Shown: piece after piece, positions 21,125 to 30,289 of the stretch
How positions within the stretch are numbered: position 1 is the first letter of the stretch
How the letters are laid out: the number at the start of each line of letters is the position of its first letter
NCBI GenBank assembly: GCA_963816435.1
Contig: CAWFKS010000009.1
Coordinates: 310,001 to 374,000, forward strand
Length of the DNA: 64,000 bases
Reading direction: 5' to 3'
Source: CAWFKS01 sp963816435
GTDB taxonomy: Bacteria; Pseudomonadota; Alphaproteobacteria; Rhizobiales; Rhizobiaceae
Position numbers and translations under genes: made by a program
Notes under the pieces: model-generated
Seen by the model: the letters and a program-made list of their open reading frames with translations, nothing else
Databases searched by the model: none
Told to the model about the DNA's origin: nothing

Positions 21125-22294
21125 TCAGCTCTTCGGGCTGTCGAGCGCTCGGCAGTCTTCCGTGGCCCAGCCGACTCGCACCTTTTCCCCGGCATTGAAC
21201 CGTCGGGCGCCCAGCCTGTTGCGCGTCTTCACGACGAAGTCGCTGTTGCCGGCCACCGTCATGCGGGTGCGGATATGGTCGCCGAGATAGATGACTTCCT
21301 CGACCTGCGCGGTGACGGTGTGGTCCGTCACCGCTTCGTCGGGATCGATCTCGACGCGCTCGGGGCGGATCGAAAGCTGTGTGCGTTCGCCCGGCCCGGC
21401 ATTGATTGCGAGGGCATCGACCATCTCGCCATTGGAAAGCTCCACGCGCGCGATGCCATCGTTGATCGACTTGATGCGGCCGTGAAGCGTATTGTTCTCA
21501 CCGATGAATTGCGCCACAAAGCTGTTTTCCGGCTTCTCGTAGAGCGTCTCGGGATCGGCGAGCTGCTGGATCACGCCGTCGTTGAACACGGCGATCCGGT
21601 CCGACATCGTCAGCGCCTCGCTCTGGTCGTGGGTGACGTAGATAACCGTCACGCCGAGCGATTCGTGGATGTGCTTGATCTCGAACTGCATGTGCTCGCG
21701 CAGCTGCTTGTCGAGCGCGCCCAGCGGCTCGTCCATCAGCACCAGCTCCGGCTCGAACACCAGTGCGCGCGCCAGCGCGACGCGCTGCTGCTGCCCGCCC
21801 GAAAGCTGTGTCGGGCGACGGCCATGATAGCCCTTGCCCATCTCCACCATGTCGAGGGCGCGCTGCACCTTCTTTTCGGCATCCGCCTTGTTGATGCCGC
21901 GCACCTCCAGCGGAAACGCCAGATTCTCCGCGATCGTCATGTGCGGAAACAGCGCGTAGTTCTGGAAGACCATGCCGATGCCGCGCTTGTGCGGAGGCAC
22001 CGAGTTGATCGGCCGCCCGTCGAGGTAGATCTCGCCATGCGTGGCGGCCTCGAAGCCGGCGACCATCATCAGGCAGGTCGTCTTGCCGGAGCCCGAGGGG
22101 CCGAGCATCGTCAGGAACTCGCCCTTGCCGATGCTGAGATTGAGGTTTTTCACGACGAGCGTCTCGCCGTCGTACGACTTTTGCACCTCTTCGAAGAGCA
22201 CCATGGGCCGTTCATCGGAACTCTCGGTGCCCGCGACCGGGCCGGATGTCACATCCGGTGGGCTTGCGTCGTTCAAGTTTGTCTCCCCGCGCAT
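21125..22294 (-). CDS. ABC transporter ATP-binding protein (PotA-like)
   Basis: A 389-residue ATPase of the CUT1/polyamine group and first gene of this operon. Walker A is GPSGSGKTT at about residues 65-73, the signature is QLSGGQQQRVALARAL, and Walker B is LVLMDEPLGALD. A C-terminal TOBE domain of about 120 residues follows. The N-terminus carries about 30 extra residues before the usual start of the fold (FEEVQKSYDGET), so an internal start such as the Met at residue 31 is possible. A 142-base gap separates it from the binding-protein gene, which may have its own strong ribosome-binding site for higher expression. Confidence 0.9.
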   Translation of the reverse strand: MRGETNLNDASPPDVTSGPVAGTESSDERPMVLFEEVQKSYDGETLVVKNLNLSIGKGEFLTMLGPSGSGKTTCLMMVAGFEAATHGEIYLDGRPINSVPPHKRGIGMVFQNYALFPHMTIAENLAFPLEVRGINKADAEKKVQRALDMVEMGKGYHGRRPTQLSGGQQQRVALARALVFEPELVLMDEPLGALDKQLREHMQFEIKHIHESLGVTVIYVTHDQSEALTMSDRIAVFNDGVIQQLADPETLYEKPENSFVAQFIGENNTLHGRIKSINDGIARVELSNGEMVDALAINAGPGERTQLSIRPERVEIDPDEAVTDHTVTAQVEEVIYLGDHIRTRMTVAGNSDFVVKTRNRLGARRFNAGEKVRVGWATEDCRALDSPKS

Positions 22295-22950
22295 TGGTTC
22301 ACGTTTGTAGAAGCTTCAGAAAGCGAGCCGCACGCGAATGAGCAAACGCTGCATTCACGCCGACAGCCTGTTGGTCGTGCGATCTTCTCGCTTCGTGTGT
22401 TCCCGATCCGCAACCTATGCCAACTTCGCCGCCGACGCAAATCTCCCGCCACGGAGCCGACTGTAAAATGTCGCAATTCCGCCTCATCCGGCGATCATGA
22501 CGACGGCTCGGGACAGCATTGTTGACCAATACTTTGCCCCCTGCGTCACGCTATATTCCATGTGCGACATGGATATATCATCGCCGGAACAACAAGTGTT
22601 GAGACTCACCGTAAAGATTGAACCGAATTTCTTCTTGCTACTGAAAAGTATCCGAGAATGAAACGAAGGGAACTCCACGCGACGGCTTCGATCAGGTCGG
22701 CCTTTTCGAAGATTTCGGCGGCGCGTTTCACTCTGCACTCACTGTGGAGGTGCGTGCGCGGCGCCAGTAAACAGCGTCCCTGCAGGCCTTTTCGCAATCA
22801 CTCATGTTGACGTCGCGGCATGTGGAGCGCGGTTTTGTGCGCCGCAAATACCGGCTTGAAAATCTGCACACCTGATGGTCAGATGCGTGCGCTGCAAAAA
22901 ATAAAATCAGCAGCGGGGAACATGCTCGATGGTCGGCATCGGGCTCATAT
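22295..22950. other. AT-richer divergent intergenic region, no gene seen
   Basis: About 650 bases between the divergent polyamine-type and peptide-type ABC operons. Base composition is visibly less GC-rich than the flanking genes. Short open frames here (for example 22484-22738 on the minus strand) lack ribosome-binding sites and recognisable sequence. The region should contain promoters for both operons. A TTGACC at 22522 and a TATATT at 22552 are 24 bases apart, too far for a standard promoter, so none is called. Confidence 0.5.
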
Positions 22951-23955
22951 GTGGTGGGTAAGCCGATAAGCCAGGTTCTGGAAGTCAGCGACCTCAAGAC
23001 CGTTTTCCACACCCAGGACGGTCTGGTGCACGCGGTCAACGGCATCAGTTTTCAGCTCGACGAAGGCGAACTGCTCGCCGTCGTCGGCGAGAGCGGGTCC
23101 GGCAAGAGCGTGGCGATGATGTCGCTGCTGCAATTGCTGCCGATGCCGCCGGCCGAGATCGCCAGCGGCCGCGTCATGTTCCAGAACCAGGATCTGGTTC
23201 ACCTGCGCGCCTCCGACATCCGTCAGGTGCGCGGCGGGCGCATCGGCTTCGTCTTCCAGGACCCCATGACGTCGCTGAACCCGGTGTTCACCATCGGCTT
23301 CCAGATCATGGAGCCGCTTCGCAAGCACATGGGCCTGTCGAAGAAGCAGGCGCGAAAGCGCGCCGCCGAGCTGCTCGACCTGGTCGGCATTCCCTCCCCC
23401 GAAGCACGGCTCGACGACTTTCCGCATCAGTTCTCGGGCGGCATGCGCCAGCGCGTCGTCATCGCCATCGCGCTCGCCTGCGATCCGCGCATCCTGATCG
23501 CCGACGAGCCGACCACCGCCCTCGACGTGACGGTGCAGGCGCAGATCCTGGAGCTCGTGCGCGAGCTGCGCCGCAAGCTCGGCATGGCGATCATATGGAT
23601 CACTCACGACCTCGGTGTGGCCGCCGGCATCGCCGACCGGGTCATCGTCATGTATGGCGGCATGATCGTCGAGCACGCGCGCGTCGGCGACCTCTTCGAG
23701 AACCCGCGCCACCCCTATACGCGCGCCCTGCTCGATTCCCTGCCCGGCCGCCACGCGCCCAACGAGCGGCTGCGCTCGATCGGCGGGCAGCCGCCGCTCC
23801 TGATGCAGCAGCCCGACTTCTGCCCGTTCGCGCCGCGTTGCCCGCATGCATTCGACCGCTGCCTGGCCGAGAACCCGCCACTCATGACGACTTCGGAAGG
23901 TCATGAAGCCGCCTGCTGGCTGGAGGTCGAAGGGGAGCCGCACCGTGCCAACTGA
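22951..23955 (+). CDS. Peptide/nickel-type ABC transporter ATP-binding protein (DppD/OppD-like)
   Basis: A 334-residue ATPase of the oligopeptide/dipeptide importer class. Walker A is GESGSGKSV, the signature FSGGMRQRVVIAIALA and Walker B ILIADEPTTALD. The C-terminal oligopeptide-binding ATPase tail carries the Cys-rich pattern of the family (CPFAPRCPHAFDRC). The start is uncertain: GTG at 22951 or 22954, with no good ribosome-binding site immediately upstream. The first gene of a five-gene unit; its end overlaps the second ATPase gene. Confidence 0.9.
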   Translation: MVGKPISQVLEVSDLKTVFHTQDGLVHAVNGISFQLDEGELLAVVGESGSGKSVAMMSLLQLLPMPPAEIASGRVMFQNQDLVHLRASDIRQVRGGRIGFVFQDPMTSLNPVFTIGFQIMEPLRKHMGLSKKQARKRAAELLDLVGIPSPEARLDDFPHQFSGGMRQRVVIAIALACDPRILIADEPTTALDVTVQAQILELVRELRRKLGMAIIWITHDLGVAAGIADRVIVMYGGMIVEHARVGDLFENPRHPYTRALLDSLPGRHAPNERLRSIGGQPPLLMQQPDFCPFAPRCPHAFDRCLAENPPLMTTSEGHEAACWLEVEGEPHRAN

Positions 23956-24961
23956 CGTTCTGGAGCGCGACACGGCCGCCACCCCGACCTCCGACCCGCT
24001 GGTGCAGGTGAAGGATCTGCGGCTGCATTTTCCCATCTACAAGGGCATCCTGCGGCGCCAGGTCGGCGCCGTGAAGGCCGTCGACGGCCTGAGCTTCGAC
24101 ATCAGGCGCGGCGAGACGCTCGGCCTCGTCGGCGAGAGCGGCTGCGGCAAGTCGACGACCGGACGCGCCATCCTGCGCCTTTACGAGATCACCTCCGGCC
24201 AGGTGATGTTCGAGGGCAAGGACATCACCGTGCTCGAGGGCGAGCGCCTGCGCGACATGCGCCCGCGCATGCAGATGATCTTCCAGGACCCGCAGGCCTC
24301 GCTCAACCCGCGCATGACGGTGGGCGGCATCGTGGCCGAGCCGCTGCGCGAGCACGGCAAGCTGAGCGGCAAGGCACGCAAGGCCAAGGTGCGCGAGCTG
24401 CTGGATTCCGTCGGACTCAACCCGGACTACGTCAACCGCTATCCGCATGAATTCTCCGGCGGCCAGCGCCAACGCATCGGCATCGCGCGGGCGCTCGCGC
24501 TGGATCCCGACTTCATCGTCTGCGACGAGCCGATCGCCGCACTCGACGTCTCCATCCAGGCCCAGGTCGTGAACCTGCTGAAGGACCTGCAGGGCAAGCT
24601 CGGCCTCACCTACCTGTTCATCAGCCACGACCTGTCGATGATCAAGCACATCGTCGATCGCGTCGCGGTCATGTATCTCGGCAAGATGGTCGAGCTGGGC
24701 GACGTCAACCCGCTCTTCGAGACCCCCAAGCACCCCTACACCCAGGCGCTGCTGTCGGCCGTGCCCGTCCCCGACCCCAAGGTCGAGGCGACCCGCCGCC
24801 ACGTGCTCCTGAAGGGAGACATTCCCAGTCCCGCCAACCCGCCGATCGGCTGCCGCTTCTGCACGCGCTGCCCGGTGGCCCAGGATATCTGCTTCGACGT
24901 CGAGCCCGAATGGCGAAGGCTCGACGATGGCCGCATGGCCGCATGCCATTTCGCACAATGA
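23945..24961 (+). CDS. Peptide/nickel-type ABC transporter ATP-binding protein (DppF/OppF-like)
   Basis: A 338-residue ATPase, partner of the preceding one. Walker A is GESGCGKST, the signature FSGGQRQRIGIARALA and Walker B FIVCDEPIAALD, with the typical Cys-containing tail (CRFCTRCPVAQDIC). An in-frame ATG exists at 23903. The GTG at 23945 is preferred because GGGGAG precedes it at the right distance and the overlap with the upstream stop is only 11 bases, as is usual for these pairs. It contributes the second nucleotide-binding domain of the importer. Confidence 0.9.
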   Translation: MPTDVLERDTAATPTSDPLVQVKDLRLHFPIYKGILRRQVGAVKAVDGLSFDIRRGETLGLVGESGCGKSTTGRAILRLYEITSGQVMFEGKDITVLEGERLRDMRPRMQMIFQDPQASLNPRMTVGGIVAEPLREHGKLSGKARKAKVRELLDSVGLNPDYVNRYPHEFSGGQRQRIGIARALALDPDFIVCDEPIAALDVSIQAQVVNLLKDLQGKLGLTYLFISHDLSMIKHIVDRVAVMYLGKMVELGDVNPLFETPKHPYTQALLSAVPVPDPKVEATRRHVLLKGDIPSPANPPIGCRFCTRCPVAQDICFDVEPEWRRLDDGRMAACHFAQ

Positions 24962-25106
24962 GGAACGCTTGGAGGAATGCCTGACCCGGCGATTGCCAAG
25001 ATGATGAAGTTGTGCCGAAATGATGGAAGGTCGCCATGGCAAAACAACAAGAAAGCGCCTGCGCGAGCTGTCAATCGTCGATCAAGACAACAATGGGAGA
25101 ACTGAA

Positions 25107-26813
25107 ATGAGACTATTGCGAACTTTGCTCGCGGGCACCGTCGCGGCGGTGGGCTTCGCGGCCGCGGCACATGCCGAACGCGGCAGCGACGGCGAACTCA
25201 AGATCATCTACTGGCAGGCGCCTTCCATCCTCAACCCCTACCTGTCGGGCGGCACCAAGGACATCGAATCCTCCTCGCTCATAATCGAGCCGCTGGCCCG
25301 CTACGACCAGGACGGCAACCTCGTGCCCTTCCTGGCCGAGTCGATCCCGACCGTCGGCAATGGCGGCGTATCGCAGGACCTGACCTCGATCACCTGGAAG
25401 CTGAAGCCCGACCTGAAGTGGTCGGACGGCTCGCCGGTGACCTCGGCCGACGTCGTCTTCACCGCCGAATACTGCATGGCGCCCGACGGCGGCTGCGCCC
25501 AGCTTTCGAAGTTCGAGGGTGTCGACAAGGTCGAGGCGCTCGACGACCTTACCGTCAAGGTGACGTTCAAGGAGCCCAAGCCGAACCCGTACCTGCCGTT
25601 CACCGGCGGACAGGGCCCGATCATCCAGAAGGCGCAGTTCGAGAACTGCATGGGTCCCAAGGCGCCGACCTGCACGGACGCCAATTTCGGCCCGATCGGC
25701 ACCGGCCCGTTCGTCGTCACCGATTTCCGGCCGAACGACGTCATCCAGTTGAAGGCCAACCCGAACTATCGCGATCCGGACAAGCCGGCCTTCGCGACGG
25801 TGACCTTCAAGGGCGGCGGCGACGCGGCGGCCGCGGCCCGCTCGGTTCTGGAGACCGGCGAATACGACTACGCCTGGAACCTGCAGCTCGCACCCGACGT
25901 GCTGGCTGAGATGGAAAAGGCCGGCAAGGGCAAGGTCATCGCGGCTTTCGGCAGCCTGGTCGAGCGTCTCGAGATGAACATGACCGACGCCTCGCCGAGC
26001 CTGCCGGACGGCGAGCGTTCGACGGCGAAGCATCCGAACCCGATCCTGTCGGACCAGAAGGTGCGTGAAGCGCTGTCGATGGCCATCGACCGCAACCTGC
26101 TGGTCGAGATCGGCTACGGCAAGGCCGGGCGGCCGACCTGCAACCTGGTGCCGGCGCCGGAGCTCTACGCCTCCGACAACACCGGCTGCCTGACGCAGGA
26201 CATCGAGGGCGCCAAGAAGCTGCTCGACGAGGCCGGCTGGAAGGACACCAACGGCGACGGCATTCGCGACAAGGACGGCAAGAAGCTGAGCCTGGTCTAC
26301 CAGACCTCGACCAATGCCGTGCGCCAGGACTTCCAGGCCCTGATCAAGCAGTGGTGGTCGGAGATCGGCGTCGAGACGGAACTGAAGAACGTCGACGCCT
26401 CGGTGTTCTTCGGCGGTGATCCGGGCTCGCCCGACACGTTCCAGAAGTTCTACGCCGACGTCGAGATGTACGCCAACAACTTCGACGGCACCGATCCGGA
26501 GCCCTACCTGGCCCAGCGCACCTGCGACAAGGCGCCGAAGCCGGAGAACCAGTGGAACGGCGAGAACATCAACCGCTTCTGCGACAAGGACTACGACAAG
26601 CTCGTGGCCGAACTCAGCCACACCGGCGACCTCGAGAAGCGTGGCGAAATCGCCAAGAAGCTCAACGACATGTTGACCAAGGACAGCTTCTCGGTTCTCC
26701 CGCTGGTCGATCGCGGCCGCGTCTCCGGCCAGTCCAACACGCTCGACGGCCACGTCATGAACACGTGGGACAGCGAGCTGTGGGACTCCGCCGACTGGCA
26801 TCGCGTGAAGTAA
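25107..26813 (+). CDS. Peptide-type ABC transporter substrate-binding protein (SBP_bac_5)
   Basis: A 568-residue periplasmic binding protein of the OppA/DppA family. The ATG at 25107 follows a GGGAGA ribosome-binding site and opens a signal peptide (MRLLRTLLAGTVAAVGFA, cleavage after AHA). The mature chain begins ERGSDGELKIIYWQAPSILN. Family features include LKPDLKWSDGSPVTSADVVF and the tail block VSGQSNTLDGHVMN. An earlier in-frame ATG (25020) would bury the signal peptide and is rejected. It lies between the two ATPase genes and the two permease genes. Ligand unknown: peptides are the default, but many rhizobial members carry other solutes. Confidence 0.92.
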   Translation: MRLLRTLLAGTVAAVGFAAAAHAERGSDGELKIIYWQAPSILNPYLSGGTKDIESSSLIIEPLARYDQDGNLVPFLAESIPTVGNGGVSQDLTSITWKLKPDLKWSDGSPVTSADVVFTAEYCMAPDGGCAQLSKFEGVDKVEALDDLTVKVTFKEPKPNPYLPFTGGQGPIIQKAQFENCMGPKAPTCTDANFGPIGTGPFVVTDFRPNDVIQLKANPNYRDPDKPAFATVTFKGGGDAAAAARSVLETGEYDYAWNLQLAPDVLAEMEKAGKGKVIAAFGSLVERLEMNMTDASPSLPDGERSTAKHPNPILSDQKVREALSMAIDRNLLVEIGYGKAGRPTCNLVPAPELYASDNTGCLTQDIEGAKKLLDEAGWKDTNGDGIRDKDGKKLSLVYQTSTNAVRQDFQALIKQWWSEIGVETELKNVDASVFFGGDPGSPDTFQKFYADVEMYANNFDGTDPEPYLAQRTCDKAPKPENQWNGENINRFCDKDYDKLVAELSHTGDLEKRGEIAKKLNDMLTKDSFSVLPLVDRGRVSGQSNTLDGHVMNTWDSELWDSADWHRVK

Positions 26814-26880
26814 CGCCTGGCGACCCCGCGCCCCGGCTCCGGCCGGGGCGCCTCCTCCCGCTGCCGAAAGGCGTTCCGGC

Positions 26881-27888
26881 ATGCTGAACTACGTCATTCG
26901 CCGACTGCTGCTGGCGATTCCAACGCTGCTGTTCATCAGTCTCGCGATCTTCCTGCTGCTGGACCTGGCTCCCGGCGATCCGATGGCGCAGATGCCGCTG
27001 ACGATCCCGCCGGAGGTGAAGGAAAAGATGCGCGAGGCGCTCGGTCTCGGCCAGCCGATCTACATCCGCTACGTGCTGTGGCTGAAGCAGTTCCTGGTCA
27101 ACGAGCCGCTGCACCTCATCGCCAACATGACCGGCTGGCATGTCGCCGAAAACGCCCAGCGCGTCATTTCGTGGCAGACCCGCTCGCCGGTCGCGGACAT
27201 CATTGCCCAGCGCCTGCCGCAGACCCTCTGGGTGGTCGGCATGTCCTATCTGGTGGGCGTGCTGGTCGCCGTGCCGATCGGCATCATATCGGCGTACCGG
27301 CAGTATTCCTGGTTCGACCAGATCGGCACCTTCGTGTCGATGGTCGGCTTCTCGGTGCCCACCTTCTTCACCGGCGTGCTTCTGATCGTCATCTTTTCGG
27401 TCAAGCTCGGCTGGTTTCCGTCGATCTACGACACGACCCTGGTGGTGAACGACTGGAGTTCGTTCCTGCAGCAATTGCGGCAGATGGTGATGCCGGTCGC
27501 CGTGCTCGGCCTCTACAACGCCGCCCAGATAAGCCGCTTCACGCGCGCCTCGATGCTGGAAAACCTCAATCAGGACTACGTCCGCACCGCCCGCGCCAAG
27601 GGGCTTTCGGAACGCGTTGTGATTCTCGTCCACGTGCTGCGAAACTCGCTGATCCCGGTCATCACCGTGATCGCGCTCGGCGTGCCGACCATCTTCGGCG
27701 GTGCCCTGATCACCGAGCAGGTTTTCAAGGTGAACGGCATCGGCCAGCTGCTGATTACCGCCATCTACGCCAACGACATCCCGATGGTGCAGACGATCAC
27801 CTTCATCTTCGCCATCCTGATCGTCACCTTCAACCTGATCGCCGACATCTTCTACGGCATGCTCGATCCCAGGATCCGCTATGACTGA
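26881..27888 (+). CDS. Peptide-type ABC transporter permease (DppB/OppB-like)
   Basis: A 335-residue inner-membrane permease with an N-terminal membrane helix typical of OppB/DppB (MLNYVIRRLLLAIPTLLFI). The EAA loop is NQDYVRTARAKGLSERVV, followed by the C-terminal end DIFYGMLDPRIRYD common to the family. Its stop overlaps the next gene by 8 bases. It has the extended loop after the first helix that is usual for this subfamily in rhizobia. Confidence 0.93.
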   Translation: MLNYVIRRLLLAIPTLLFISLAIFLLLDLAPGDPMAQMPLTIPPEVKEKMREALGLGQPIYIRYVLWLKQFLVNEPLHLIANMTGWHVAENAQRVISWQTRSPVADIIAQRLPQTLWVVGMSYLVGVLVAVPIGIISAYRQYSWFDQIGTFVSMVGFSVPTFFTGVLLIVIFSVKLGWFPSIYDTTLVVNDWSSFLQQLRQMVMPVAVLGLYNAAQISRFTRASMLENLNQDYVRTARAKGLSERVVILVHVLRNSLIPVITVIALGVPTIFGGALITEQVFKVNGIGQLLITAIYANDIPMVQTITFIFAILIVTFNLIADIFYGMLDPRIRYD

Positions 27889-28798
27889 CATCACCGCACC
27901 GACGATGGCCTCGGCGCGCGTCGCGCGCTCGCAATGGTGGGACGTGTGGCGGCAGTTCAAGTCGCACAAGGGAGCGCTGATCGGCGCCACGGTGTTCCTG
28001 CTGATCGTGCTCACCGTGATCTTCGGCCCGTATCTCTGGCCGTTCGATCCCGGCTTCATCGACATTCGCGCCCGCAACCAGGGCCCGAGCTTCATGCACC
28101 CGCTGGGCACCGACCAGCTCGGCCGCGACATGCTGGCCCGCATGATGGCCGGCGGGCGCGTTTCGGTTGCTGTCGGCATCACCGCCATGATGCTCTCGCT
28201 CACGCTCGGAACGACGATCGGCGTGCTGGCAGGCTATTTCCGCCGCCTCGACAACATCCTGATGCGCGTCACCGACCTGTTCCTGGCGCTTCCGCTGCTG
28301 CCGCTGCTTCTGGTGATGGTCATGCTGTTCCGCGAGACGCTGTCGTCGCGCTTCGGCCCCGAACTCGGCATCTTCATCCTCATCGTGTTCGCCATCGGCG
28401 TAACCTCGTGGATGCAGGCCGCGCGCATCGTGCGCGGCGACGTGCTGGCGCTGAAGGAGCGCGAATTCGTGCTGGCCGGCAAGTCGATCGGCACGCCGCC
28501 GCGGCGCATCATCCTGCGCCACGTGCTGCCCAACGTGCTGTCGCCGATCATGGTGTCGGCGACGCTGGGCATCGCCACGGCGATCATCACCGAATCCGCG
28601 CTGTCCTTCCTCGGCCTCGGCTTTCCGCCGGATTTCCCGACGTGGGGACGCCTCCTTTACGACGCGGTCGACTATCTCCAGCAATATCCCGAGCGCGTCG
28701 TGTGGCCGGGTGCCGCGATTTCGCTGACGGTGCTGTCGATCAATTACATCGGCGACGGCCTGCGGGATGCGCTCGATCCGCGGATTCGCGGCCGCTAG
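27881..28798 (+). CDS. Peptide-type ABC transporter permease (DppC/OppC-like)
   Basis: A 305-residue inner-membrane permease. It carries the OppC_N segment at the start and the family hallmark HPLGTDQLGRDMLARMMAGG. The EAA region (LAGKSIGTPPRRIILRHVL) and the C-terminal GDGLRDALDPRIRGR also fit. It is translationally coupled to the DppB-like gene and closes the five-gene operon. A palindromic repeat follows its stop codon within six bases. Confidence 0.93.
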   Translation: MTDITAPTMASARVARSQWWDVWRQFKSHKGALIGATVFLLIVLTVIFGPYLWPFDPGFIDIRARNQGPSFMHPLGTDQLGRDMLARMMAGGRVSVAVGITAMMLSLTLGTTIGVLAGYFRRLDNILMRVTDLFLALPLLPLLLVMVMLFRETLSSRFGPELGIFILIVFAIGVTSWMQAARIVRGDVLALKEREFVLAGKSIGTPPRRIILRHVLPNVLSPIMVSATLGIATAIITESALSFLGLGFPPDFPTWGRLLYDAVDYLQQYPERVVWPGAAISLTVLSINYIGDGLRDALDPRIRGR

Positions 28799-28803
28799 AG
28801 CAG

Positions 28804-28845
28804 CAATTCCAGGAAAAGTGGAACCCGGTTTTCCGTCCGGAATTG
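28804..28845. repeat. Rhizobial palindromic intergenic element
   Basis: A near-perfect two-step palindrome: CAATTCC (28804-28810) pairs with GGAATTG (28839-28845), and GGAAAA (28812-28817) pairs with TTTTCC (28829-28834). From memory, closely similar sequences recur between genes in Mesorhizobium and relatives. It begins 6 bases after the permease stop, so a role in mRNA 3'-end formation or stability is likely. There is no long T tract. Confidence 0.75.
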
Positions 28846-29051
28846 CGCGAAAACCAGAACTCGGAGCGTTTATCGATTCTGCGGAGCGATGAACCGCTCT
28901 GCTCGCGTGCGGGAACCTTCTCCGAGCCGGGGCATTCTTCGCGGTCCCGGGCGTCAGATGTTCACGAAAAGTTGCGCTCGAACAACAGGATAGATCGCGG
29001 CGCCCCGTGCGGGGACCGCCGCGATGCGATCCTTGAAGGGAGGTAGCCATC

Positions 29052-29306
29052 ATGGGTTATCCCGATCCGCGCCGGCCCGGTCCAGACCGCGGCAGCGACA
29101 CAGATTTCGCGCCCTACGGCAATCCCTATGTGCCCGGCAGGGTGCCCTCCAGTGCCCGCAGCTGGGGTATCGTCGCCGTGCTCAGTGCGGCGGTCATTGG
29201 CGCCCTGGCGCTGCTTTCCTGGACCGCGCCGGACCACGACGGCGTCGACACGTTCCAGACCAGCTCGACCGACGCCACGCCCATCCTGCCGAGCCGCACC
29301 GACTGA
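29052..29306 (+). CDS. Small single-pass membrane protein, function unknown
   Basis: An 84-residue protein with an excellent GGGAGGT ribosome-binding site before its ATG. A hydrophilic N-terminus rich in Pro, Arg and Asp (residues 1-37) is followed by one membrane helix at about 38-58 (the AVLSAAVIGALALLSW region) and a short Ser/Thr-rich tail. I do not recognise a named family, although small proteins of this layout are common in Rhizobiales. It is monocistronic and convergent with the ROK kinase gene 8 bases away. A weak stress-type promoter match lies upstream (GGAAC at 28912, CATT at 28933). Confidence 0.7.
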   Translation: MGYPDPRRPGPDRGSDTDFAPYGNPYVPGRVPSSARSWGIVAVLSAAVIGALALLSWTAPDHDGVDTFQTSSTDATPILPSRTD

Positions 29307-29314
29307 GGGATAGC

Positions 29315-30289
29315 TTAGTCCTGCGGGCCCTGCTCCAGCGCGAAGGCCGCCGCCCCGAGAATGCCGGCATCGTTGCGGTGCTCGGCCAGCCGGAGTTCGA
29401 AGTTGGCCAGCAATACCGGCCACGTGAAGCCGGGCAGATGTCGTCGTGCGGCAGTCAACAGCGCCTCGCCGGCATTCGATACGCCGCCACCCAGGATGCA
29501 TGCCTCGAGGTTCAGCGCATTCACCAGGATGCCGCACGCCTGCGCGATGCGCCGGCAGACCGCATCGACCGCCTTGGCGGCCGCCTCGTCTCCCGCCGCC
29601 GCGCGCTCGAAGATCGCGGCCGCTGCCATGCCTTGGCTGCCATAGGCGGCATTGAGCCCCGGCACCGAGGCGAAGGCCTCGAGCGTGCCGGGAAGGCCGC
29701 TGTAGTTGCGCGGTCCCTCCACGTCGAGCACGATGGCGCCGAGTTCGGCCGGCTCGCCATTGGGGCCGGCCACCAGTTTGCCGCCGATGACGATGCCGCC
29801 GCCGATCCCGGTGCCGATCGTGAAGAGCGCGAAGCGTTGCAGCCCCCGCCCCGCCCCGTGGCGCATTTCGCCGAGGGTCGCCGCCATGCCGTCGTTGAGT
29901 GCGAACACCGGCAGCGACAGCCGCGCACCGAGCGCATGCGGCAGCGAGTTGCCTTCCAGGCAGGGGACGTTCTCCACGCCCGCCACGGAGATGCCGGTCC
30001 CGGGCTCGACCTGGCCGGGCGCGGCGACTCCGACTGCCGCGACTGGCGAAGACGCTTTGCCGATCAGCCCGCCGGCCGCCTCGCCGAGCGTCTCGGCAAA
30101 GGCCGAAAAGTCCAGGCTTCGGTCGAACGGCACCTGGGCGCGCGCCAGGATCTCACCACCTCCGGTGACGAGGCCGAGCTTCACCGAACTGCCGCCGATG
30201 TCGATGCCGAGGGCAAGCCCGTCATTGATGCTTCGGAAGGCCCCGTCAGCCGAGATCGGGCCGCTTCTTTGCCGAGGCGTAGGGCGCAC
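29315..30289 (-). CDS. ROK-family sugar kinase or regulator-like protein, atypical
   Basis: A 324-residue ROK protein (sugar kinase fold). The phosphate-binding loop IDIGGSSVKLGLV lies near residue 28, the catalytic-region block FALNDGMAATLGE includes the expected Asn-Asp, and the glycine-rich GTGIGGGIVIGG follows. The usual zinc-site CxCGxxGC and the Glu-(Ile)-Gly-His motif are absent. The corresponding stretch reads PAELGAIVLDVEGPRNYSG. Activity on a standard hexose is therefore uncertain. The only in-frame start I see (30289) overlaps the end of the amidase gene by 44 bases. It is the last gene of the amidase operon. Confidence 0.82.
   Translation of the reverse strand: MRPTPRQRSGPISADGAFRSINDGLALGIDIGGSSVKLGLVTGGGEILARAQVPFDRSLDFSAFAETLGEAAGGLIGKASSPVAAVGVAAPGQVEPGTGISVAGVENVPCLEGNSLPHALGARLSLPVFALNDGMAATLGEMRHGAGRGLQRFALFTIGTGIGGGIVIGGKLVAGPNGEPAELGAIVLDVEGPRNYSGLPGTLEAFASVPGLNAAYGSQGMAAAAIFERAAAGDEAAAKAVDAVCRRIAQACGILVNALNLEACILGGGVSNAGEALLTAARRHLPGFTWPVLLANFELRLAEHRNDAGILGAAAFALEQGPQD

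Noticed and set aside
22484..22738. An 84-codon open frame on the minus strand in the long intergenic region
   Set aside because: No ribosome-binding site, no recognisable sequence, and it would sit between divergent operons where promoters are expected.
28912..28936. GGAAC-N16-CATT before the 84-residue membrane protein
   Set aside because: Only three of four -10 bases fit, and the site is 116 bases from the ATG. Kept as a remark, not as a promoter.
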